Assembly (NCBI GenBank): GCA_021296375.1
Contig: JAGWAQ010000086.1
Coordinates: 549 to 7,611 of the forward strand
Length of the DNA: 7,063 bases
Source of the DNA: Alphaproteobacteria bacterium
GTDB taxonomy: Bacteria; Pseudomonadota; Alphaproteobacteria; Puniceispirillales; UBA1172
Direction: 5' to 3'
Shown: one piece after another, positions 1 through 6,546 of the stretch
Layout: every line of letters starts with the position of its first letter
Numbering within the stretch: position 1 is the stretch's first letter
The notes under the pieces: generated by a model
Told to the model about the DNA's origin: nothing
Databases searched by the model: none
The model's input: only the letters and a program-made list of their open reading frames with translations
Made by a program: the position numbers and the translations under genes

Positions 1-1
1 T

Positions 2-181
2 GACATGCGGGATTCGACCCCCGTTGGGGCCAGCTATGAAATGAACGAAACCGCCCAGGGCTTTCCGTCAGCCCTGCACACGGTGCTGGCGGCCATCAAC
101 GATCACGTCGATGAAATCAATATTCCGCCGCAATCCTGCAATGGCGACACGCCTCTTGATAACTCAAAGATGAGTTCCTGA
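2..181 (+). CDS. 3' end of an unidentified protein (partial, enters from the left edge)
   Basis: An open frame enters from the left edge and runs 59 codons to a TGA at 179-181. The peptide begins DMRDSTPVGASYEMNETAQG and contains a likely amphipathic helix (GFPSALHTVLAAINDHVDEI). It has no membrane segment and no motif I recognise. In the first 39 codons most third positions are G or C, as expected of a gene in this genome. The last 20 codons, which lie antisense to the end of pyrD, lose that bias. The frame therefore looks like the real C-terminus of a gene whose body is outside the window, with its stop inside the convergent pyrD frame. It could also be a chance open frame, because only 60 codons are visible. 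No function is assigned. Confidence 0.4.
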   Translation, partial: DMRDSTPVGASYEMNETAQGFPSALHTVLAAINDHVDEINIPPQSCNGDTPLDNSKMSS

Positions 182-1235
182 GCTCTTCAAGACTGGTGAC
201 ACCATCACGATCAAACCATTCCGCCAGCCCCGCCAGAATAGTCGCGGGCAAGGTGGGGCCGTTCAGCGCCAATCCTGTGTAGACCTGAACAAGTGATGCC
301 CCCAGCAACAGCTTCACATAGGCACGTTCTGCGCTATCCACCCCGCCGGCGGCGATAATCGGCAGTTCGGCGTCAGCCCCTGTCTTGATCAGGTGCTGAC
401 GGGCGGTGGCGAGAACCTGGCTCGACCGCCCCATCAACGGACGCCCCGACAACCCCCCCGCCTGATTCTGGTGAACATGGGTCAAGGCCGCAGGACGACT
501 GATGGTGGTGTTGGAAATGATAATGCCGGCGCAACCTTGCTGAAGCGCAACATCAATCGCCGCGATCACCCCGTCATGGTCAAGGTCGGGCGCGATCTTC
601 AGCATCAGCGGGCGAATATGGCCTGCGGCGGTCATGCCGGTGTTGGCGGCCATCAGCACATCATTCAGGAATTCAGGTTCCTGCAGCCCCCTCAGCCCCG
701 GGGTATTGGGGGAGGAGACATTGACCGTCAGGTAATCGGCGTATTGCGCCAGGGTCTCGGCGGTCAGGCGATAATCCTGCACCCGGTCATCACTGTCCTT
801 ATTGGCGCCGATATTGACCCCAACCACGCCGCTTGAGGCGGGGCGGTGCCGATACTCCGCCAGCCGTTTTGCCGCGCTCACCATGCCGTCATTGTTAAAC
901 CCGTATCGATTGATCACCGCGCCGTCGCTGGGCAGGCGGAAGACCCGTGGCTTGGGGTTGCCGGGCTGGCCTTTCGGGGTGATGGTGCCGACTTCCGTGA
1001 ACCCGAACCCCAGGGCAAGTGACCCTTTGATGGCTTCGGCGTTCTTGTCAAACCCCGCCGCCAACCCCAGAGGATTGTCAAAGTGAAGACCGGCAACCGT
1101 GGTGGCCATAGCGGCATGAAACCCCGAGGCCTTGTGGCGGGGGCCGATGCCAAGGGCAAGCGATTTCACCGCCAGGCGATGCGCCGCCTCCCCCGGCAAT
1201 TGCCGGGCCAGGCGAGCGGCAAGCGGCCAGATCAT
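117..1235 (-). CDS. pyrD: Dihydroorotate dehydrogenase (quinone), class 2
   Basis: Class 2 DHODH oxidises dihydroorotate to orotate, the fourth step of de novo UMP synthesis, passing electrons through FMN to membrane quinone. The 372-residue product has the family landmarks in order: an N-terminal amphipathic segment (about 1-30) matching the membrane/quinone-tunnel helices, PLGLAAGFDKNAEA at 55-68, INRYGFNN at 108-115, NVSSPNTPGLR at 172-182 with the catalytic serine typical of class 2 (S175; class 1 has Cys), MLKIAPDL at 211-218 with the substrate/FMN lysine, IISNTT at 239-244, GGLSGRPL at 260-267, and the FMN phosphate sites AAGGVD and VYTG at 295-300 and 318-321. The ATG overlaps the stop of the upstream lysyl-tRNA synthetase (ATGA) and has a GGAGG six bases upstream, so the pair is probably co-transcribed and translationally coupled. 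About 15 C-terminal residues after the usual family end (SYQEACRHCRIAAEY) look non-conserved and overlap the converging frame on the other strand. Confidence 0.97.
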   Translation of the reverse strand: MIWPLAARLARQLPGEAAHRLAVKSLALGIGPRHKASGFHAAMATTVAGLHFDNPLGLAAGFDKNAEAIKGSLALGFGFTEVGTITPKGQPGNPKPRVFRLPSDGAVINRYGFNNDGMVSAAKRLAEYRHRPASSGVVGVNIGANKDSDDRVQDYRLTAETLAQYADYLTVNVSSPNTPGLRGLQEPEFLNDVLMAANTGMTAAGHIRPLMLKIAPDLDHDGVIAAIDVALQQGCAGIIISNTTISRPAALTHVHQNQAGGLSGRPLMGRSSQVLATARQHLIKTGADAELPIIAAGGVDSAERAYVKLLLGASLVQVYTGLALNGPTLPATILAGLAEWFDRDGVTSLEELRNSSLSYQEACRHCRIAAEY

Positions 1236-2842
1236 GCCGCCCCTCCGCTCAATTCACCAGACAGGGCGGATAAGATAAGCGCGCGGGTTTCCGCCACTCC
1301 ATAGAGCTGGATAAATGACCCCATCCGTGGCCCTTCGTTCTGGCCCAGCAGCACCTGATACAGACAGGAAAACCACTCACGAAGCGGGTCATACCCCGCC
1401 TCTTTGCCGACGGAGAAGACCGCCGATTGAATGTCTTCTGCGGCGGAATCCGCGGTCAGGGCGGCAAGCTTTTGATCCAGCATCCGCAGATGTTCAGCCT
1501 CGGCTGCTGTCGGCGCACGGTAGGTTTTGAACGGATGCACCCGTTCCTGATAATAGGTGACGGCGTAATTCACCAGATGCGCCAGTTGAGGATGACTTTC
1601 CGGCGACACGCCTTCGGCATATTTCGTCAAATAGCCCCAGATGACATCAGGGTGTTCGGCCTGACAAACCCCCGCAAGATTGAGCAGCAGGGAGAACCCC
1701 ACCGGCACATTGGCCTTGGGGGGGGTGCCGCCGTGAATATGCCAAACCGGATTGTCGATCCTGGCGGCATCATCGGCAGTGTCGTATTTTTCCAGATGGG
1801 TGAAATATTCATCGACCATTTTCGGCACGACGTCGAAAAACAGCCGCTTGGCGCGTTTCGGCTGATTGTACATGAACAGGCTCAGCGCCTCTTCGGTGCC
1901 ATAAGTCAGCCATTCTTCAACACTCAGGCCATTGCCTTTGGATTTCGAGATTTTCTCGCCGTTCTGGTCAAGGAACAGCTCATAGGAAATGCCTTCCGGC
2001 GGGGTGCCGCCCATGATGCGGGTGATCTTTGACGACAGGATAACGGATTCGCTCAAATCCTTGCCGCTCATTTCATAATCAACGCCGAGCGCATACCAGC
2101 GCATCGCCCAATCGCATTTCCACTGAAGCTTGCATTGCCCGCCGGTGACAGATGAGGTTTTGACAGAACCATCACGAGGATCAATATATTCAACCGTTCC
2201 TGCCGCCACATCATGGCCGGTGATCTCCGCCTGCAGGACTTCCCGCGTGTCAGGGCAGACCGGCATAAAGGGGCTGTAGGTGGCGCGGCGTTCTTCCCCC
2301 AATGTCGGCAGAACAACATTGGTGATGGCGTCGTAATTGTTCAGCACCGTCAGGAGCGCGTCATCAAACCGCCCCGACTGGTAACATTCGGTGGCGGAGA
2401 AGAAATCATACTCAAAGCCGAAACCGTCAAGGAAACCTTGCAGGCGGGCGTTGTTATGTTCGCCGAAACTGTTGTGGGTGCCGAACGGGTCCGGCACATC
2501 GGTCAAGGCTTTCCCCAGGTGAGGGGCGATCATGTCTTTATTGGGGATGTTGTCAGGAACCTTGCGCAGCCCGTCCATGTCATCTGAAAAACAGATCAGC
2601 CGTGTCGGCTGGCCCGTCAGGGTTTCAAACGCCTTGCGGACCATGGAGGTGCGCACCACCTCCCCGAATGTCCCGATATGGGGCAGGCCAGAGGGGCCAT
2701 ACCCGGTTTCAAACAGCACCGGTTGCTCGGCGGTGGGCGAGGCTTTCATTTTCTCAAGACGTTTGATCAGAGTGCGGGCTTCGGCAAAAGGCCAGGCCTT
2801 GGCATTGTTCAGAATCTCGGCATCAAACTGGTGGGAGGACAT
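1232..2842 (-). CDS. lysK: Class I lysyl-tRNA synthetase
   Basis: This cytoplasmic enzyme charges tRNA-Lys with lysine using ATP. It belongs to class I, found in archaea and some bacteria including many alphaproteobacteria, and not to the common class II LysS. With this start the product is 536 residues. The HIGH-type signature GYGPSGLPHIGT is at about 47-58, then LICFSDDMDGLRKVP, TYSPFMPVCPDT, GGQCKLQWKCDWAMRWYALGVDYEM, and the KMSKS-type loop GEKISKSKGN at about 295-304. The end, LYQVLLGQNEGPRMGSFIQLYG, matches my recollection of the rickettsial enzyme nearly residue for residue. The open frame continues to an ATG at 2914 (560 residues), but the extra 24 residues do not resemble the family, and family homology begins at MSSHQFDAEILNNAKAWPF. 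The upstream ATG also lies inside a tandem palindrome that looks regulatory. No candidate start (2914, 2878, 2842) has a clear Shine-Dalgarno, so the choice rests on homology. Its stop overlaps the pyrD start. In this lineage the gene is usually named lysK or lysS. Confidence 0.95.
   Translation of the reverse strand: MSSHQFDAEILNNAKAWPFAEARTLIKRLEKMKASPTAEQPVLFETGYGPSGLPHIGTFGEVVRTSMVRKAFETLTGQPTRLICFSDDMDGLRKVPDNIPNKDMIAPHLGKALTDVPDPFGTHNSFGEHNNARLQGFLDGFGFEYDFFSATECYQSGRFDDALLTVLNNYDAITNVVLPTLGEERRATYSPFMPVCPDTREVLQAEITGHDVAAGTVEYIDPRDGSVKTSSVTGGQCKLQWKCDWAMRWYALGVDYEMSGKDLSESVILSSKITRIMGGTPPEGISYELFLDQNGEKISKSKGNGLSVEEWLTYGTEEALSLFMYNQPKRAKRLFFDVVPKMVDEYFTHLEKYDTADDAARIDNPVWHIHGGTPPKANVPVGFSLLLNLAGVCQAEHPDVIWGYLTKYAEGVSPESHPQLAHLVNYAVTYYQERVHPFKTYRAPTAAEAEHLRMLDQKLAALTADSAAEDIQSAVFSVGKEAGYDPLREWFSCLYQVLLGQNEGPRMGSFIQLYGVAETRALILSALSGELSGGAA
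1242..1246 (-). promoter_or_regulatory. Ribosome binding site of pyrD
   Basis: On the minus strand GGAGG lies six bases before the pyrD ATG, inside the last codons of the upstream synthetase gene. It supports the ATG at 1235 as the start. Together with the ATGA stop/start overlap it suggests that ribosomes ending on the synthetase can re-initiate on pyrD. Confidence 0.75.
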
Positions 2843-2911
2843 GTCCGGTCTCGCTTTCAGGAATAATTTACGCACCATATGGCGGGGCTTGGTTTCAGTC
2901 AATATCTGGTC

Positions 2912-2939
2912 CATATCTAGATAGACATATCTAGATAGA
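2912..2939. repeat. Two tandem 14-base repeats, each holding a 10-base palindrome
   Basis: Two perfect copies of CATATCTAGATAGA lie head to tail at 2912-2925 and 2926-2939. Each contains the perfect palindrome TATCTAGATA (2914-2923 and 2928-2937), with dyad centres 14 bases apart. The block sits between the divergent lysyl-tRNA synthetase and helicase genes, is far more AT-rich than its surroundings, and contains the only CTAG tetranucleotides I see in the window. Paired palindromes at a divergent promoter suggest a dimeric regulator's operator. A recent slippage duplication of one site is the alternative. I do not recognise the motif. It overlaps the furthest-upstream possible ATG of the synthetase (2914), an argument against that start. 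Confidence 0.9.
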
Positions 2940-2941
2940 AT
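2936..2941 (+). promoter_or_regulatory. Candidate -10 element for the helicase gene
   Basis: TAGAAT on the plus strand matches the -10 consensus at five of six positions and lies 35 bases before the helicase ATG. It overlaps the last bases of the second repeat copy and interlocks with the opposing TACAAT. The bases where a -35 should lie fall within the first repeat copy (around 2912-2919) and are a poor match, so either an activator or an unrelated promoter is possible. Weak evidence. Confidence 0.22.
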
Positions 2942-2945
2942 TGTA
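2940..2945 (-). promoter_or_regulatory. Candidate -10 element for lysyl-tRNA synthetase
   Basis: On the minus strand TACAAT matches the sigma-70 -10 consensus at five of six positions. It would start transcription near 2933, inside the palindromic repeat, giving a leader of about 90 bases to the ATG at 2842. I see no good -35 hexamer at 16-18 bases upstream, so this is tentative. A protein bound to the repeats would cover the start site, an arrangement typical of repression. Confidence 0.3.
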
Positions 2946-2976
2946 TTCTTGCCGCTGATCTGGAATCATCTCCGCC

Positions 2977-5784
2977 ATGCACCCTGCCGACACGATATTG
3001 CCAACCCTGCCCCCACTGCCGGTGGTGATGCCCACCGCGACCGCGGTGGTCTGGATCAGCCCTGATGGTGACATCGACACCATCCCGAGCCATGAGGCGC
3101 GGGCACGGCTTGATCGGCGGCCGGTGCTGTTTTGCCACAAACGCTGGACCGCCACGCGGCTCGGGATAGAGACGACGGGCCTGGGGGCGCTGGAAGGTCT
3201 TGATGCGCTCGAGCTGTTTGCCTTTGTTCGTCCGGCGCAATTCTGCCTGCCGACCCCCCGCGGCCTGGCTGAAGTGCTGGGGCTGTCGACACGCGGCGAT
3301 GACGAGGACCGCGCGCTGTTGATCCCCCAGGCTTGTCAGCATTTGCTGGCGGAATTGCGCGCCCTCACCGACACCCGCAAGGATCAGGCGGCGGGCATCG
3401 CCAGCATGATGGCGCAAGGCGGCTGGGGCTGGGCGCCATCGGTGATGGCGGCGCTCGACAGGCCGATGCCGACAGAGGCCCCGCCAGACCCCCGCGGCGC
3501 GTCGATCTGGTTCCGCCTTAAGGAAATTCTGGATTTCAGCCCTCAAACAGAACCCGGGGCCTTTCCCATCAGCACCAAAGCGACGGAAGACCGGCTCAAG
3601 ACCATGCTGGGCAAAGCGGCGGAAATCCGCCCCAGCCAAAAAGCCTATGCCACCAGCCTGATCCCCGCCTTCAACACCCCGAAAGGTGAAAATGACCCCG
3701 TTGTGGTGCTGGCGGAAGCGGGCACAGGCACGGGCAAGACCCTCGGCTACCTTGCCCCCGCCACGGTCTGGGCAGAAGACAACAAAGCCCCGGTCTGGGT
3801 GTCGACCTACACCCGCAGTCTTCAGCATCAGGTGGTGGAGGAAATGGCGCGCTACTACCCTGAACGTGAGGTTCGTGACGCCAAGGTGGTGATCCGCAAA
3901 GGCCGGGAGAATTACCTCTGCCTGCTTAATCTTGAGGACGCGTTATCGGCTGTCCCTGCAACTCCGCGCCTTGCCCCGGCGCTGGGGTTGATGGCGCGCT
4001 GGGCGGAAGCCAACCCTGATGGTGATCTGACGGGCAGCGGGTTTCCCGCCTGGTTGGTTGACCTGTTGGGCCAGGGCCCCACCATGGGGCTTGCCGATCG
4101 TCGCGGCGAGTGCATCCATTCCGCCTGCCGTCATTTCCAGAAATGCTTTGTTGAAAAATCCCGCCAGAAATCAAAACGCGCCGATATCGTGGTGGCCAAT
4201 CACGCGCTGGTGATGATCGGTGCCGCCATGGCCGCCCTTGTTCCGGCGGGGGATGGATCAGCGCAACCCACCCGCTATGTGTTTGACGAAGGCCACCATG
4301 TATTTGATGCCGCCGACAGCGCTTTTTCGACGACGTTTTCCGGCACCGAAGCGGCGGATTTGCGGCGCTGGATCAGGGGGCAGGAAGCGCGCCAGAAAAG
4401 CCGCGCCCGAGGGCTGAAAAAACGGCTTGAGGATATCCTTGCGTTTGATGACGCCGCCATGGCTGATCTTGACCAGGCGATGGAAACCGCCCGTATTCTG
4501 CCGGCGGCGGGCTGGCGGCAACGGTTGTCGGAAGCCGGGCCTGATGGCCCCGTCGAGCAGTTTCTCTTCGCCGCCCGCAAAGCGATTTATGCTCGCGCCA
4601 GTTCGCCCGAAAGCCTTTATAACCTCGAGGCCAATCTCTATCCTCTCGATGAAGAGTTAAGCACCATGGCGCTGGGGCTGGCGGATGCGCTCAAGAATAT
4701 CACAACCCCCCTTGAGCGGCTGGCGCAGACCTTGACGAAAATGCTGGTGGATCAGGCCGACACCCTCGATACCGCGACGCGATCCCGCCTTGAAGGCGCG
4801 GCCCGCGGGTTGATGCGTCGCGCCAATGGCCCCCTTCAGGCCTGGCGGCAATTGCTGCTGGATGTCGCCACCCCGCCCGGCCCTGAGGGACGGCCGGGCT
4901 TTGTTGACTGGATGGAGGCGACGCGCCGCAATGGCGAAGATGTCGATATCGGGTTGCACCGCCATTACCTTGACCCTGGCGAGCCGTTCAGCCGCACCGT
5001 CATGGCGTCATCCCATGGCACCATCATCACTTCCGCCACCCTGACCGACCACACCAGCCGTGAGGTCGACTCCCCCCTTGAAAGCGACTGGGCCTTTGCC
5101 CGCCAGTTGACAGGGGCCGTTCATTTGCCGTCACCGGCGATGGTGTCATCTGTTGCCTCGCCTTTTGATTACGCCAGTCAGACCCGCATTCTGGTGGTGG
5201 GGGATATTGATCGTGATGATCCTCGCCAAACGGCGGCGGCAATGTCGCAATTGATGCAAGCTTCCGGCGGCGGGGCATTGGGGCTGTTCACCGCCATCCG
5301 GCGATTGAAAGCTGTCCACGCGCAATTGGCGGCTGATCTTGATCACGCCCGCATTCCCCTTTACGCCCAGCATATTGACGCCATGAACCTGCAAACCTTG
5401 CTGCAGATTTTCCGTGAAGACCGCAAGTCCTGCCTGCTCGGAACGGATGCCGTGCGCGACGGGATCGATGTGCCGGGGCAAGCCCTTCAGCTGATCATCT
5501 TTGATCGCGTGCCATGGCCACGCCCGGACATGCTGTTCAAGGCGCGCGCCCAGCATTACGGACGCGAGCAATGGTCTGACCGCGCCACCCGCATGAAACT
5601 CCGTCAGGCGTTTGGTCGACTGGTGCGGCGGGGGGATGACCGCGGGGTGTTTGTGGTGCTGGACAGTCGCCTGCCAACGCGGATGCTGTCGGCCTTTCCC
5701 CCGGGGGTTGAGGTCGAGCGTTGCGGGCTGGCGGATGCCGTCCGCGCGACCCGCGGCTTTCTGCGCGATGACCCCTTAAGCTGA
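2977..5784 (+). CDS. DinG/XPD-family iron-sulphur ATP-dependent DNA helicase
   Basis: This superfamily 2 helicase is expected to unwind DNA 5'-3' with ATP; bacterial DinG relatives act on R-loops, forks and repair intermediates. In the 935-residue product I see a Q-like motif RPSQKAYAT (218-226), Walker A AGTGTGKT (248-255), motif Ia VSTYTRSLQHQ (275-285), four cysteines spaced as in the XPD/DinG iron-sulphur domain (C315, C379, C384, C390), VVANHALVM (405-413), the DEGH Walker B box (437-440), ITSATLT (684-690), LLGTDAVRDGIDVPG (820-834) and motif VI QAFGRLVRR (877-885). The region between DEGH and SATLT corresponds to the Arch domain. Residues about 20-130 precede the helicase core and resemble a DnaQ-type exonuclease domain without its acidic catalytic residues. 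The start at 2977 has only a poor Shine-Dalgarno (GGA 12 bases upstream); the next Met is codon 18 and also lacks one. The gene diverges from the synthetase across the tandem palindromes. The dinG name is withheld because this long alphaproteobacterial form is not orthologous beyond doubt to E. coli DinG. Confidence 0.93.
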   Translation: MHPADTILPTLPPLPVVMPTATAVVWISPDGDIDTIPSHEARARLDRRPVLFCHKRWTATRLGIETTGLGALEGLDALELFAFVRPAQFCLPTPRGLAEVLGLSTRGDDEDRALLIPQACQHLLAELRALTDTRKDQAAGIASMMAQGGWGWAPSVMAALDRPMPTEAPPDPRGASIWFRLKEILDFSPQTEPGAFPISTKATEDRLKTMLGKAAEIRPSQKAYATSLIPAFNTPKGENDPVVVLAEAGTGTGKTLGYLAPATVWAEDNKAPVWVSTYTRSLQHQVVEEMARYYPEREVRDAKVVIRKGRENYLCLLNLEDALSAVPATPRLAPALGLMARWAEANPDGDLTGSGFPAWLVDLLGQGPTMGLADRRGECIHSACRHFQKCFVEKSRQKSKRADIVVANHALVMIGAAMAALVPAGDGSAQPTRYVFDEGHHVFDAADSAFSTTFSGTEAADLRRWIRGQEARQKSRARGLKKRLEDILAFDDAAMADLDQAMETARILPAAGWRQRLSEAGPDGPVEQFLFAARKAIYARASSPESLYNLEANLYPLDEELSTMALGLADALKNITTPLERLAQTLTKMLVDQADTLDTATRSRLEGAARGLMRRANGPLQAWRQLLLDVATPPGPEGRPGFVDWMEATRRNGEDVDIGLHRHYLDPGEPFSRTVMASSHGTIITSATLTDHTSREVDSPLESDWAFARQLTGAVHLPSPAMVSSVASPFDYASQTRILVVGDIDRDDPRQTAAAMSQLMQASGGGALGLFTAIRRLKAVHAQLAADLDHARIPLYAQHIDAMNLQTLLQIFREDRKSCLLGTDAVRDGIDVPGQALQLIIFDRVPWPRPDMLFKARAQHYGREQWSDRATRMKLRQAFGRLVRRGDDRGVFVVLDSRLPTRMLSAFPPGVEVERCGLADAVRATRGFLRDDPLS

Positions 5785-5807
5785 GCCGAAAACTTTTTTC
5801 GCAATGG

Positions 5808-5837
5808 TTTACATCACCGCCACAGCAGGGGTAGAGT
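5808..5837 (+). promoter_or_regulatory. Probable sigma-70 promoter of bioY
   Basis: TTTACA (5808-5813) matches the -35 consensus at five of six positions. TAGAGT (5832-5837) matches the -10 at four of six, with an 18-base spacer. Transcription would begin near 5844, leaving a leader of about 28 bases. The -35 is embedded in GGTTTACAT, which resembles one arm of the BirA operator known from gammaproteobacteria, but no second arm is present at the required spacing. Confidence 0.45.
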
Positions 5838-5860
5838 AGAGCAAATAAGTTAACACCATA

Positions 5861-5865
5861 AAGGA
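5861..5865 (+). promoter_or_regulatory. Ribosome binding site of bioY
   Basis: AAGGA lies six bases before the ATG at 5872, a near-ideal Shine-Dalgarno placement that fixes the bioY start. Confidence 0.8.
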
Positions 5866-5871
5866 CTTCCC

Positions 5872-6471
5872 ATGTCTGTTCTTACCCTCAAGCCATCCGC
5901 GAGTTTCGCCACCATGGCGCTCGGTGGCGGCAAGCAATCCCTTGCCAATAATATTCTTCTTGTTCTTGCAGGGTCTGTGCTGATCGCGCTGTCGGCTCAA
6001 ATCGCCATTCCCCTGCCGTTCACGCCGGTTCCCGTCACCGGCCAGACTTTCGCCATTCTGATGGTCGGCATGGCCCTTGGTTCAACGCGCGGCGCGCTGG
6101 CGGTTGTCGCTTACCTGATGGAAGGCGCCGCGGGCCTGCCGGTCTTCGCTGGCGGCACCGGCGGCATGGCGCCGCTGATGGGCCCCACCGCAGGCTTCCT
6201 GTTCGGCTTTGTTCCCGCCGCATTCGTCACCGGCTTTCTGGCTGAGGGCGGCTGGGACCGCAACCCTGTCACCACCGCACTCGCCATGCTGGCGGGCAAT
6301 GCCGTGATCTATATCCCGGGGCTGATCGTCCTTGGCAGCATTCTGGGGACGACCCCATCCACCACCCTTGAATATGGCTTCCTGCCATTTTACCTGGGTG
6401 ATCTGGTGAAGCTGGCGCTGGCCGCCGCGATGATGCCGCTGGCCTGGAAGTTCCTGGCGCCGTCAAGGTAA
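5872..6471 (+). CDS. bioY: Biotin transporter substrate-binding membrane protein BioY
   Basis: BioY is the biotin-specific S component of energy-coupling factor transporters in the inner membrane. It works with the BioM/BioN ATPase and transmembrane subunits, with a shared ECF module, or, as reported for some bacteria, alone. The 199-residue length is normal. Family motifs are visible in order: SAQIAIPLPFTPVPVTGQTFA (41-61, shared with the biotin-site loop region), LGSTRGALAVVAYLMEGAAG (69-88) followed by LPVFAGG, GPTAGFLFGF (104-113) and the C-terminal FYLGDLVKLALAA (173-185). About six hydrophobic segments are apparent (roughly 27-46, 57-70, 74-90, 104-124, 134-156, 166-190), after a polar N-terminus of about 25 residues. 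It has its own promoter, ribosome binding site and terminator, so it appears monocistronic. No bioM or bioN is in the window, and the flanking genes are unrelated to biotin. Confidence 0.95.
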   Translation: MSVLTLKPSASFATMALGGGKQSLANNILLVLAGSVLIALSAQIAIPLPFTPVPVTGQTFAILMVGMALGSTRGALAVVAYLMEGAAGLPVFAGGTGGMAPLMGPTAGFLFGFVPAAFVTGFLAEGGWDRNPVTTALAMLAGNAVIYIPGLIVLGSILGTTPSTTLEYGFLPFYLGDLVKLALAAAMMPLAWKFLAPSR

Positions 6472-6493
6472 CCGCGGCACCCTATCCATCAAG

Positions 6494-6521
6494 ATGAGGG
6501 CCAAATGGCCCTCATTTTTTT
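6494..6521 (+). terminator. Rho-independent terminator after bioY
   Basis: A perfect nine-base-pair stem (ATGAGGGCC, loop AAAT, GGCCCTCAT) is followed at once by a run of seven T residues. It starts 22 bases after the bioY stop and is a textbook intrinsic terminator on the plus strand. Read on the minus strand the same hairpin has no U tract after it, so it should not efficiently end the converging gene's transcript. Confidence 0.92.
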
Positions 6522-6546
6522 GATCTTGGTGTTGGCCGGGTTTTGA

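Noticed and set aside
1718..1725. Eight-G run in the synthetase gene as a possible frameshift or phase-variation tract
   Set aside because: The protein reads correctly through it (HGGTPPKANVP, followed by conserved FSLLLNL), so there is no frameshift. An eight-base tract in a housekeeping gene of a G+C-rich genome needs no special explanation.
1427..2032. 201-codon plus-strand open frame inside the synthetase gene
   Set aside because: It is fully antisense to the conserved class I LysRS coding sequence, with no family resemblance and no ribosome binding site that I see.
2914..2937. BioR operator in the synthetase-helicase intergenic region
   Set aside because: TATCTAGATA shares only part of the BioR-type palindrome and the neighbouring genes are not biotin genes; bioY itself lacks such a site.
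2917..3828. 303-codon open frame antisense to the helicase N-terminus
   Set aside because: Its composition is rich in Arg, Gly and His as in shadow frames of G+C-rich genes. It has no recognisable domain and lies fully opposite a well-supported helicase and its promoter region.
5146..5571. 141-codon minus-strand open frame inside the helicase gene
   Set aside because: It lies opposite the conserved C-terminal helicase motifs and its sequence looks like a frame shadow.
5787..5801. Possible terminator between helicase and bioY (CGAAAA / TTTTCG)
   Set aside because: The stem is only six mostly A-T pairs with a three-base loop, and no T run follows the hairpin. It is too weak to call.
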